A stretch of 64,000 bases of DNA from Streptomyces sp. NBC_00576 (GTDB taxonomy: Bacteria > Actinomycetota > Actinomycetes > Streptomycetales > Streptomycetaceae). The notes under the pieces were generated by a model that saw nothing but the letters and a program-made list of their open reading frames with translations, was not told the origin of the DNA and made no database searches. Positions within the stretch are counted from its first letter, which is position 1. Each line of letters opens with the position of its first letter. A program made the position numbers and the translations under genes. Positions 46,158-54,590 of this stretch are shown here, piece by piece. The stretch covers positions 1,240,001 to 1,304,000 of the forward strand of contig NZ_CP107780.1 of assembly GCF_036345175.1 (NCBI RefSeq). Reading direction: 5' to 3'.

Positions 46158-46730
46158 ATGTCAGTGCGGATCAATAGAGTTGCTCCACCGGCCGCGCCCG
46201 TGCGGCCGGACTGGAACACGTATCCGCAGTACACGGTCACCTACGCGGGCGACGCCACACATGTGCCCGGCACGGCGACCGTCATGGTCGAGTTCGTCGG
46301 CTGACCAGGCCGCGCAGTTTGCCCGAGCCCGTCACAACGGTGTGGGGCAGATCAGTTCGACCGACAAGGCGTCGTGCGACGAGTTTGCCTACGCCGCTTC
46401 CTGCAACTCCGGCGGCATGTCCGCCGGCGTGGGCGGCATGAACGAAGGCGACACCGGCAACGACCGCGTGCAGACCTGTGCCACCGGGTCAAGCAGGGCG
46501 AATGGCACCTGTACGACAACGTCCGTGAGGCTGCTCCGACATGGACGCAGGTGTGGCCGCTCGGCCATGTCGGGATAGATCAAACTCCACCTCGATGGGG
46601 GCAGCGTTCAGCGGGGGCTTCTCCGGCAAGTACCGGTTGCTGGACAAGGACCCGTACTGGGTGAACTTCCCCCAGTTCGCGCACCACGACGCGTCCAAGG
46701 CGACCGTGGCCTGCACGATCTCAAGCCGTG
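46158..46730 (+). pseudogene. Broken NucA/NucB-type secreted nuclease gene with Ig-like segment
   Basis: The pieces read in order but in different frames: an Ig-like end (QYTVTYAGDATHVPGTATVMVEF), then CDEFAYAASCNSGGMSAGVGG...RVQTCA, then VKQGEWHLYDNVREAAPTW, then CGRSAMSG, then NSTSMGAAFSG and KYRLLDKDPYWVNFPQFAHHDASKATV. These are the blocks of Streptomyces NucA/NucB-domain proteins. After AMSG a TGG-like codon has become TAG and the following ATCAAACTCC carries one extra A, shifting frame. At least three frameshifts and one nonsense mutation are visible, so no functional protein is expected. Confidence 0.75.
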
Positions 46731-47049
46731 ACAGGCTTCTGACCGTTGGTGGGGCACAGCACTGGTTCTCGCTGTGCCCCACCGGCCCCGGCCGCATCGA
46801 CCAAAGCGGCGACTGGTCGTTCGTCGTGGAGTGCGTGTCGGGCAGTGAAGGCTGGGCCCTGGACCCGGCAGCGTCCAGCGGCGCCGAGGTCCTGATCTTC
46901 GAACCACGGCCAGACGATCCACCCTCCTTCTTCAGGGAAGCTCGCCGGCGGTGGGACCGGACCGGGAGACGCCGCACGCTCCGCCGGTCCGATGTGCTTA
47001 ACGGGCCGCCGTGTTCCAGTGCCCTGCATACAGCCTCTGCCGGCAAAGG

Positions 47050-47640
47050 ATCATAGAACTGAGTAGCAGGGCCGGCCGCGACGGGCGGGGCGCCATCGGA
47101 CTCTCCGCCCTTGATGTCCCTCGCCACAGTGGCTCGCGCAACTCGACCGAGCACCCGCTTGGCGCCGCCCACCGCCACTACGGTCAGGCCCGCCAGCAGT
47201 TGCCCTCCAGCCAGAAGATGGGGAAGTGCGTCCGGCAGGCCACGGAGGCCCGAATCGGTGCACGACAACAGGACCATGCCCATGGCGTACGGCCCGGCCA
47301 GCGGTGCAGGGACCGGCACTGTCGTCTGCGGCCACGACCGCCATCGCCCCGACCAGCAGCGTAACCCGTTTCGGCAACAGCGTTCCGGGCCCGGTCCACA
47401 ACCTCAGTCCGTCAGCGACGGGCATACCGCACAACCCGGCGGTGAACGCCGTCACCGTCCGCAGAAGAGCCGACCGCCGGGACCGGCGCCCGAAGCACTG
47501 CGCCCGGGGAGCCAAGGGCAGAACCCACGCCAAAGTCAGGACTACAGCCGGTAGCAGGCCACCGCCGACCGATTCCAGCACCAGCAGGACGAGCCACGCA
47601 ACCCTTCGGTGTCCAGCCGCTCGGGCAGTCCCGACGGGAT
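47050..47640 (-). pseudogene. Remnant of an integral membrane protein
   Basis: On the minus strand hydrophobic, helix-like stretches occur in sequence but in different frames: LVLLVLESVGGGLLPAVVLTLAWVLPLA and RVTLLVGAMAVVA in one, then PLAGPYAMGMVLLSCTDSGLRGLPDALPHLLAGGQLLAGLTVVAVGG in another. The order and spacing fit one membrane protein interrupted by a frameshift near 47340. No family can be named. Confidence 0.4.
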
Positions 47641-48014
47641 GTTGACGGTGTGGGCGGTGAGGGAACCAGCCAGCCGTGCGCGACCGGCCCCTTGTCCAAC
47701 TCCCGCTCCTCCAGCTCCCGCTCCTCCAGCCGTGCGAAACTGGGCCTCGCTCAGCCTCGGCGGCAAGGCCGGCTGCCGCTGTTGAGAACAGAGCAGGTGT
47801 CTTCTGAACAGCCACGCTGTCCCCACAGCGCTCTGGCGGCGCACCCGCTCCCGGTTCGGCCTCTCCCTCATCAGGCCACAGCGGAGCAGCTCCGCCAGTA
47901 CATTTCGGCTCGCTCCAAGTGCGGCTCGCGAAACGAAACCGGCTGTTGCGAGGCCGGAGGGCGGAAAGTACAGGCTGTAAAACGGCCCCGGGCTGCGCGC
48001 GGCCCGCTCGGGGC

Positions 48015-48423
48015 AGCGACCGCACAGGCGGACGTCGAGCTGCCCGATGGCCGGCAACTGGACCACACCATCATTCGCCTGCGGCCGGTCGCAGGAGCCA
48101 CGGTCGTCAACGAGGCGAACAACGTTCTTGCTGCTGTGGCGGCACCGGTTCATGACCGGGGATGGGGCTGGGAGCTGCCGTCGGGCGGCACCAGCGTGGG
48201 GCGAAGACCCCGCCGTGGTCGCCTCGCGCGAGTTCAAGGAGGAGACCCGCTGACGGCCGGGTCCGATGCGGCTGATGCCATCGAGTCCGCGTGCCGTGAG
48301 TAGGCACCTCTGGAGAAGGTGCCCGAACCGGTGGTGCGCTGTGAGATCCGGTCGGCGAACGCGGTGGCCACCCTCCTGATGCTGCACCATCGTCGTCTCG
48401 GCTCCCACAACGAGCAGTCCTGA
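48015..48423 (+). pseudogene. Frameshifted Nudix hydrolase remnant
   Basis: The blocks of a Streptomyces Nudix hydrolase appear in the correct order over three frames: VELPDGRQLDHTIIRLRPVAGATVV, LLLWRHRFMTGD, GWGWELPSGG, the Nudix box GEDPAVVASREFKEETR, then after a stop EPVVRCEIRSANAVATLLMLHHRRLG. At least three frameshifts and a stop right after the Nudix box show the gene is dead. Confidence 0.7.
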
Positions 48424-48683
48424 CCAGCGGCAGGGGCTGGGTGCACGCCGACGGCGCGACCGCCGACTCCACGCTCGGCGGCCGTACTCATGCTCTCCGG
48501 AGCTCAGGCACGTCGGCCCCCACCGCGCCATGAAGCAACGACATGAGACACCATTGGTCTCCACCACCAACTTCCCTTCACATAACAACCGTTGTCCTGA
48601 TTGAAGGTCTCGTGTTCCACTAATCTCCATCCACCACATCGATCACCCGCTTCCGAGCGGGAGGGCATTCACGGGGGAGATGC

Positions 48684-50825
48684 GTGTATGAGGATCTGGG
48701 CTTCGAGAAACTCCTTGACGCGGACGGTTTCTTTGCACGCCTGTTAGGGCGGTCGCCGTCGGGTGAAGACCGCAAGCCGTTGTACGGCCCCGACCTGCCC
48801 GTGGTGCTGCTCACCGGCGGCCCGGGGATGGGCAAGGGGCGGCTGCTGCGGGCGGTGCACGACCGGTTCGCCCGCCAGGTGCCGGTGATCCGTCTGGACT
48901 GCGCCTCATCGGAGTACATGGGCCGGGCCAGGGCGGAGCCCGGTGCCCGCTCGGTGGTGACCGAGGCCCTGGTCGAGGCCGCCCTGCTGCTGCACACCTG
49001 GCGGGGAACGGGAGGCGCGTTCGCCTTCCCGCGGTTCTTCGCGGGCTTGGCGGTGATCGCGACCGGCGTCGCGGGTGGCACCGGTGAGGCGATCAGGACA
49101 GAGGTCGAGCGGTACGAGGAGCTGATCCAGCAGCCGCGCCTGCGCGGTCTGTGGGCGCTCGACTTCTGGCGCGGCGCGCTCCTCGGGGCCGTACAGAGGA
49201 TGCTGGAGGTCCTGGCCGGCCAGGCGTTCGGCCCATACGGGGCCGCCGCGCTCACCGCGCTGCTCGACGCCCTCTTCGAGCGCGTGACGCCCCGGATCGA
49301 GGCGGAACTGACCCGGATCTACGGCGAGTATCCCGGCGCGGCGGGCCAGCCCAAGCACGGGCTGCGCAGGCTCGCCGACGACTTCCGGGCCGGCGGCGAG
49401 CGGCGGGAGGACGCGGAGCGCTTCCTGTTCCGGGCGCTGCGCGAGGATCTGGAGGCGGCGTACGGCGGTCTGGGCGGCTGGCTGGGCCGGGTCGGCCGCC
49501 CGGGACTGCTGCTGGACCACGCCGAAGAACCGCTGGGCGAGCGGCTACTGCGCGCCGCGCTCACCGACCGCCGGGACGGGCAGCGCGACCGCGTGGTGAT
49601 CGTGGGCACGGCACGCCGGGCGGACGGCGGCGACTTCCTGCACGGGGGTCTGCCGCCGAGGGAGGTGGCGGCGTTCCGACCCGCAGACGGGGTGCCGGCC
49701 ACCTGGTCCCGCCGCAGTGACCCGGAGGAGGACCGGGGCCCGCTGTCCGCCGGGGTGCTCATACTGCGGATGCCTTTCCTCACCGGCGACCAGCTCCGCC
49801 GGGCGACCGAGCGAATACAGCTGGGCGCGGAGCGGGAGGGCGGTATGCATCGCCCCCGTATCACCGCCGCCGTGGCCCAGCTGAGCGGCGGACGGCCGCA
49901 CACGGTGATCCGGCTGGCCACCGCTGCCGCCGACCACCGGATGGAGACGGACGCCAACGACCGGGCCATCTTGGACGCCAAGCTGCACCACCCGGACGGC
50001 ACCGCCGAGCGGCCGGTGACGGACGTACTGCTTCAGGAGCTGATCCTCGACCAGCTGCCGGTGCGGCTGCCGGACGAGCACCATGAACAGTGGCTCGATC
50101 TCCTCACCCATCTGTCGGTGGCGCACGACCCGGCGTGCGCGGACGTCCTGCTGCGCCATCACCAGGCGGGCCGTGTCCTGCGCCTGACGGCACATGAGGT
50201 CGCGCGGCTGCTCAACGACACCGGGTGGCCCAGCTGCGAGCGGCACTTCATCGGGGACTTCGGCCTGCGTCAGCTGCTGGTGCACCGGCTGTACGGGCTG
50301 TCGCGCGACGGTGCCGCCTGGTACACCAACCACCATCTGCTGCGCGACCACTACGCCGTGAGTGAGCCGAGCGGCGGTGCGTTCCACTCGGTGACGACCC
50401 ACCAGATGAACCACCATCTTGTCTCCGGCGGCGTCGACGACGTGGTTCGCCACCTCGCCGCCACCCTCCCCGGCCGCTCGCGTCAGTGGTGCGAGGAACT
50501 GCTGGAGATCGCCCAGGCGCCGTATCCGGGCGGGGCGGACGAGCGCCGCAAGCGCGCCCAGGGTCTGGCACGGGTCGACGGACCGCCGCTGCGCCGCACC
50601 GTCGACCAACTGCTGCACGCCGTATGGCTGTGCGAGGAGCGCACCAGGCCGACCGGGGGCGAAATGGCCCGCACGCTGGAGCAGTTGCTGAGGCAACTGT
50701 CGACCATGGACTTCGACGGCGCCGGAGAACTCGGCCCGACAGCCACCGAGTGGCGCCGCCTGGCCGCGAACGAGCAGCCGTTGCTCCGCTGCGACTGCAC
50801 CGATCAGCTCGGCAGAAGGAGGTAA
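48684..50825 (+). CDS. P-loop NTPase of unknown function (STAND-like), partner of the next gene
   Basis: A 713-residue cytosolic protein. A P-loop GGPGMGKGRLL lies at residues 45-55, with Lys51 present but Gly in the place of the usual Ser/Thr. RPGLLLDHAEEPL near 275 may be Walker B. The ~400-residue C-terminal half is alpha-helical in character without an enzyme motif I recognise; overall it resembles STAND/AAA-like signalling NTPases. GTG 48684 has GGGGGAGA just upstream. It is followed after 5 bp by a membrane-anchored binding-fold protein, so the two form an operon. Similar pairs occur in actinomycetes as far as I recall, without an assigned function. Confidence 0.75.
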   Translation: MYEDLGFEKLLDADGFFARLLGRSPSGEDRKPLYGPDLPVVLLTGGPGMGKGRLLRAVHDRFARQVPVIRLDCASSEYMGRARAEPGARSVVTEALVEAALLLHTWRGTGGAFAFPRFFAGLAVIATGVAGGTGEAIRTEVERYEELIQQPRLRGLWALDFWRGALLGAVQRMLEVLAGQAFGPYGAAALTALLDALFERVTPRIEAELTRIYGEYPGAAGQPKHGLRRLADDFRAGGERREDAERFLFRALREDLEAAYGGLGGWLGRVGRPGLLLDHAEEPLGERLLRAALTDRRDGQRDRVVIVGTARRADGGDFLHGGLPPREVAAFRPADGVPATWSRRSDPEEDRGPLSAGVLILRMPFLTGDQLRRATERIQLGAEREGGMHRPRITAAVAQLSGGRPHTVIRLATAAADHRMETDANDRAILDAKLHHPDGTAERPVTDVLLQELILDQLPVRLPDEHHEQWLDLLTHLSVAHDPACADVLLRHHQAGRVLRLTAHEVARLLNDTGWPSCERHFIGDFGLRQLLVHRLYGLSRDGAAWYTNHHLLRDHYAVSEPSGGAFHSVTTHQMNHHLVSGGVDDVVRHLAATLPGRSRQWCEELLEIAQAPYPGGADERRKRAQGLARVDGPPLRRTVDQLLHAVWLCEERTRPTGGEMARTLEQLLRQLSTMDFDGAGELGPTATEWRRLAANEQPLLRCDCTDQLGRRR

Positions 50826-50830
50826 CGGGG

Positions 50831-52468
50831 ATGCCCAGCCGGATACCCAGGTGGAACAGACTGCCCAGGTGGGGAAAGATCCTCTACGCGCTGGCGGGCG
50901 TGGCGGTGCTCGTGGCCGCCGGCGTATACGGCGTTCCCGCCCTCCTGAAGCCGGACACCTGCCACGACGGCATCGAGAAGATCGGCGTCGAGTGCGTCGG
51001 CGTCGACGGCGCGGGCTACGACTTCGGCACACCGGAGATCAGCGCCGTGGCCGAGGCCATCTCGGAGGAGAACAAGAGGATCGCGAACCAGCCCCACATC
51101 GCCGTGGCGATGATGCTGCCCCTCCAGTCGGACACGGCGGGGCTGCGGCGGCAGATGCGCAGCGACCTCCAGGGCGCGTATCTGGGACAGCGACAGGCCA
51201 ACTCGGGCGAGGGCCAAGTGCCCAAGATCCGACTGGTGCTGGCCAACCCCGGGCTGAACTACGGCCATCAGGACAAGGTCGTGAGCACGCTGCTCGACAT
51301 GGCCGAATCCGACAAGGACAAGCTGCGGGCCGTCACGGGCTTCAACCTCACCCTCGACGCCACCGAGGCGGCCGTAGAACGTCTGACGGAAAACGGCGTC
51401 CCGGTGCTCGCCTCCCGGATCAGCGGGGACGGGATCGCGAACGTCGACGGGAAGAAGCAACGATTCCCCGGCCTGGCCCGGATCATCCCCACCAACGGCA
51501 ACGCGGCCGAGGCCCTGGCCAACTTCAACGGCGAGCGGGGCCGGGAGAACGCCAGGACGGTGCTGGTCTACGACACCCGCCCGGACGCCTACGACGAGTC
51601 GCTGGCGAGCGCGTTCCGGGGGATCAAGGAAACGGGGCCGGCCGGTCCCGACAACATGTCCTTCGAATCCCCGGGGATCGACGAGGCCGGCTCGACCGGC
51701 AGCCAGTTCGAGCAGATCGCCAACAACATCTGCGGTTCCGCGGCCGACACCGTCTACTTCGCGGGGCGCACGCTGCACATGCGGATCTTCGCGCTCACGC
51801 TCGCCAGGCAGACCTGCGCGGACCGGCACTTCACCCTGGTCAGCGGCTCCGACGCCGCCTCGCTGCGACAGGCCATGTCCGAGAAGGACTGGGCGCAGCT
51901 GCGCGGCGAGGACGGCGAGGCGAAGGTCACGGTCCAGTACGCCGCCCCGGCGCACCCTGCCGCCTGGGACACCGAGCTGGCCGCCTGGACCAAGCATTGG
52001 AAGCAGACCCATCACCGCGAGCCCGCCGCGAACGAGCTCCCCCAGCACCTCACCGAGCCCAAGGCAGCCCTGGACGCCCTCAACGACCTGATCAAGAGCA
52101 CGAGCACGGCGGGCACGGACCTCGGCTCCACCCCGAACCTGGAGGACTCCCGCACCATGGTCGTCTACGACGGCCTCGTCACCATTGGCACGGCCCTGCA
52201 CGAGGTCCAGGGAAACGACGCCGAGCAGGCACCCAGCCTCGCGGACGTCCGCCAGGAGTGGTCGAAACTCCAGTCGGTGCACCGGGTGAGGGGCACGAGT
52301 GGCCTGATCTGCCTGACCAACGGCGGGAATCCGTACGACAAGCCCGTCGCGGTCGTCGAACTGAACCCGGGCCAGGGCGTGCGCGGGACCCTGAAGTTCG
52401 TCGGTCTGGGCTGGCCCACCGGCAAGGAACAGCCGAAGAACTGCGTGATCCCGAGCAGCACATCCTGA
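50831..52468 (+). CDS. Membrane-anchored type-I periplasmic-binding-fold protein
   Basis: A 545-residue protein. A short basic N-terminus (RIPRWNRLPRWGK) leads into one transmembrane segment (about 16-39) without a lipobox or obvious cleavage site, so it is probably a signal anchor with the body outside. From about residue 85 the sequence resembles branched-chain-amino-acid-type (LivJ-like) receptors: HIAVAMMLPLQSD, VRLVLANPG-like IRLVLANPG, VLVYDTRPDAYDESLASAFRG. No permease or transport ATPase is nearby. ATG 50831 has AAGGAGG upstream, overlapping the end of the NTPase gene. It looks like a sensor or receptor feeding the adjacent P-loop protein rather than a transporter part; this is inference. 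Confidence 0.75.
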   Translation: MPSRIPRWNRLPRWGKILYALAGVAVLVAAGVYGVPALLKPDTCHDGIEKIGVECVGVDGAGYDFGTPEISAVAEAISEENKRIANQPHIAVAMMLPLQSDTAGLRRQMRSDLQGAYLGQRQANSGEGQVPKIRLVLANPGLNYGHQDKVVSTLLDMAESDKDKLRAVTGFNLTLDATEAAVERLTENGVPVLASRISGDGIANVDGKKQRFPGLARIIPTNGNAAEALANFNGERGRENARTVLVYDTRPDAYDESLASAFRGIKETGPAGPDNMSFESPGIDEAGSTGSQFEQIANNICGSAADTVYFAGRTLHMRIFALTLARQTCADRHFTLVSGSDAASLRQAMSEKDWAQLRGEDGEAKVTVQYAAPAHPAAWDTELAAWTKHWKQTHHREPAANELPQHLTEPKAALDALNDLIKSTSTAGTDLGSTPNLEDSRTMVVYDGLVTIGTALHEVQGNDAEQAPSLADVRQEWSKLQSVHRVRGTSGLICLTNGGNPYDKPVAVVELNPGQGVRGTLKFVGLGWPTGKEQPKNCVIPSSTS

Positions 52469-52639
52469 GACAGCCGACCCCTCTCTCAGCTCACCCCCAG
52501 CGGACAGTCGGCGATTCCTCGGTTTGCTGTCGCACTCCTCCCTGCCGGGCCCGGAATGAGCGCTCACCGGGTGCGCAGCCAGGTCAGAGCCTTTACCATT
52601 CCGCAGCAGTGGGAATCCCCACCCGCCCTCCACCCGTAC

Positions 52640-52857
52640 GTATGGTCCCACCCGAACGGCCCGGCACCGGACGGGGACCATGGATTGTTGATCCGGTGCT
52701 GGAGTATGTCGTCACGCGCCGTCGTGAACCGGCAGTCCGTCGACGCCAGCGCGTCCAGGTCGTACACCCTCCAGAAAGTCGATCTCGTCGAGCCGTCCCC
52801 ACCAGGGGCCGCCCTCGGCGTGCTTTGCGGTGCGAAGAAGGGCTCGGCCTGAGTCAT
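52640..52857 (-). pseudogene. Remnant resembling an Abi-type (AbiJ N-terminal-like) domain
   Basis: On the minus strand GGPWWGRLDEIDFLEG in one frame is followed in another by VYDLDALASTDCRFTTARDDILQHRINNPW. Joined, this resembles the FLxxLYDLDxLxSTDxRFxxAxxDIxQHxxNN pattern I associate with N-terminal domains of AbiJ-like abortive-infection proteins. One frameshift near 52770 and the lack of any continuation mark it as a fragment. The remainder of 52469-53078 holds nothing I can identify. Confidence 0.35.
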
Positions 52858-53078
52858 GTTCCAGGATGGATGTACGTCGGCTCACAAGGAGGGCTATCGG
52901 GGACTCCGCACCCTGCGCTCCGCGGTCGCCACCGGCCGCGTCCCGCCACGCCGTTCGGCGCGAGTCGGCGAGGGTGACCGTCCACTGGTGAACGGGGTTC
53001 GCGCATCGGCGGCGCCCGGAGGCGGGCGTGGCCCGACCGCCCCGCGACCAGGCTCGTCCAACCGCACGCCGCCGCAGG

Positions 53079-53987
53079 TCATCGGGCCGGCAGACCATGG
53101 ACGAGCGCGACCTCGGTGAACCCCGCGTCGACGTAAGGGCGTACGGCCTCGACGACCGTGTCCGCATCGTCGCCGCAGGGAATGGACTCGGCGACGTCCT
53201 CGGGCCGTACGAACTGGGTGGCGCCATCGAACGCGGCGGGCCCGGGCAGTTCGGAGTTGACCGGCCAGCCGCCGCCGAACCAGCGGAACTGGTCGTGGGC
53301 GCGGGCGATCGCGGCGTCGCGGTCGGTGTCGTAGCAGATCGGCAGCTGGCCGACCTTGGGCTTGCCCGCGCCACCGTGCCGGTCGAACGCGGAGGTCAGT
53401 TCCGGCTTGGGTTCGGTGGCGATCAGCAAGTCGGCCAGACGGCCGGCGAGTTCGCACGAGCGGTCGCCCGAGACGGCGACACCGATCGGCGGGGCCGTGT
53501 CGGGCAGATCCCACAACCTGGCGTTCTCGACGTCGAAGTGGTCGCCGTGGTGGTTGACGTTCTCCCCCGTGAAGAGCGAGCGGATGATCTCCACGGCCTC
53601 CTCCAACTTCTCGAGCCGGACATGCGCGGCGGGCCAACCGCCGCCCACCACATGCTCGTTGAGGTTCTCCCCGGAGCCGAGACCCAGGCGGAACCGCCCC
53701 TGGGAGAGGAGTTGCAGGGTGGCGGCCTTCTGCGCGACGACCGCCGGGTGGTAGCGGGTCGTCGGGCACGTCACGTACGTCATCAGGGGAATGCGTTCGG
53801 TGGCCTGCGCGGCGGCACCGAGCACGCTCCACGCGTAGGGGGCGTGTCCCTGGGACGCCAGCCAGGGAAAGTAGTGGTCGGACGTGACGGAGAAGTCGAA
53901 GCCGGCGCGCTCGGCACCGACCACATGCCCGACCAGCTCCCGCGGTCCGGCCTGCTCGGTCATCATCGTGTACCCGATCCGCACCAT
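53079..53987 (-). CDS. F420-dependent LLM-class oxidoreductase, C-terminally shortened
   Basis: A 302-residue luciferase-like (LLM) flavin/F420 oxidoreductase: IGYTMMTEQAGPRELVGHVVGAERAGFDF, SDHYFPWLASQGHAPYAWSVLGAAAQAT, TCPTTRYHPAVVAQKAATLQLLSQGRFRLGLGSGENLNEHVVGGGWP and GIGVAVSGD-like PIGVAVSGDRS are family blocks. Members I know are about 315-325 residues and end ...GFTEVALxQxG followed by a further helix; here the protein stops at EVALVHGLPAR, about 15-20 residues early. ATG 53987 (MVRIGYTMM) follows AGAGGAG. It may still fold, but loss of the last helix and decayed neighbours raise doubt about function. Confidence 0.8.
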   Translation of the reverse strand: MVRIGYTMMTEQAGPRELVGHVVGAERAGFDFSVTSDHYFPWLASQGHAPYAWSVLGAAAQATERIPLMTYVTCPTTRYHPAVVAQKAATLQLLSQGRFRLGLGSGENLNEHVVGGGWPAAHVRLEKLEEAVEIIRSLFTGENVNHHGDHFDVENARLWDLPDTAPPIGVAVSGDRSCELAGRLADLLIATEPKPELTSAFDRHGGAGKPKVGQLPICYDTDRDAAIARAHDQFRWFGGGWPVNSELPGPAAFDGATQFVRPEDVAESIPCGDDADTVVEAVRPYVDAGFTEVALVHGLPAR

Positions 53988-54109
53988 GCCGCTCTTCTCC
54001 TCTGTCCTTGTGCGCCCTCACCGCTTCGTCCCCGGCCGCAGGTCGACCTCCCGCCCGGTGCCGCCCTCGTCCGTGAGCGCGAGTACCCCGGTGGCCGACG
54101 ATGATGCTC

Positions 54110-54385
54110 AGGACGCAGGCCGCTCCGGGTGATGAAGTCGTGGGCGTGGGCGACGCGGGCGGCTGCTTCCACGTCCGTGTCGGTGGCGTCTGGGCTGGCG
54201 AGGCGGATGTCGTCGCGGATGGACAGGTTGAAGAGTCAGGCGTCCTGGGGGACGGCGGCGATGAGGCGCTGGAGTTGGGCCGAGGGCAGGTCGCGCAAGT
54301 CGTGGCCGCCGATGGTGACCGTGTCGGCGGCCGGATCCCAGTAGCGTTGGAGGAGTGCGGCGCAGGTGCTTTTGCCAGTGTGATC
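54110..54385 (-). pseudogene. Fragment of an ABC exporter ATPase domain
   Basis: On the minus strand GKSTCAALLQRYWDPAADTVTIGGHDLRDLPSAQLQRLIAAVPQDA, a stop, then LFNLSIRDDIRLASPDATDTDVEAAARVAHAHDFI. This runs from Walker A through the Q-loop of a CydC-like ABC ATPase. The residue after QDA is normally Tyr; here it is TGA. The membrane part, signature and Walker B are absent, so this is an internal fragment. Confidence 0.7.
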
Positions 54386-54590
54386 CTCCCTGTTGTGCGC
54401 CGTCGCGTTCATCGTCGCCGTGCTGGTCGGCACGCTGCTCGGGGTGCTCGCCGCCCGGGATCGCGGCTCGACCGGAGCGTCACCTCGCTCGCCTACTCCC
54501 TCGAAGCGGCATGGCCGGGACGTGCTGCTGCGCTGCGTGTACGGGCTGCGGGTCTCACTGCTCGTCGGCCTCGCGCAGCAGGTCCCGGGC
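54386..54590 (+). pseudogene. Scrambled peptide-ABC permease remnants (DppB/DppC-like)
   Basis: VAFIVAVLVGTLLGVLAA and, in another frame, SRLDRSVTSLAYSLEA look like consecutive DppB blocks. They are followed by GRDVLLRCVYGLRVSLLVGLA, the start of a DppC-type permease. The pieces are short, shifted in frame and fused directly to the 3' end of the convergent prenyltransferase gene. Confidence 0.5.

Larger units (their letters stand above)
46731..48683. other. Gene-poor, decayed interval
   Basis: Between the nuclease remnant and the P-loop NTPase no intact gene is convincing. Two remnants are recognisable and listed separately (47050-47640 and 48015-48423). In 46731-47049, 47641-48014 and 48424-48683 I see only frames lacking family resemblance. 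Confidence 0.6.

Noticed and set aside
52894..54021. A 375-codon minus-strand frame overlapping the oxidoreductase
   Set aside because: It is an Arg/Gly-rich shifted-frame translation of the LLM oxidoreductase gene.
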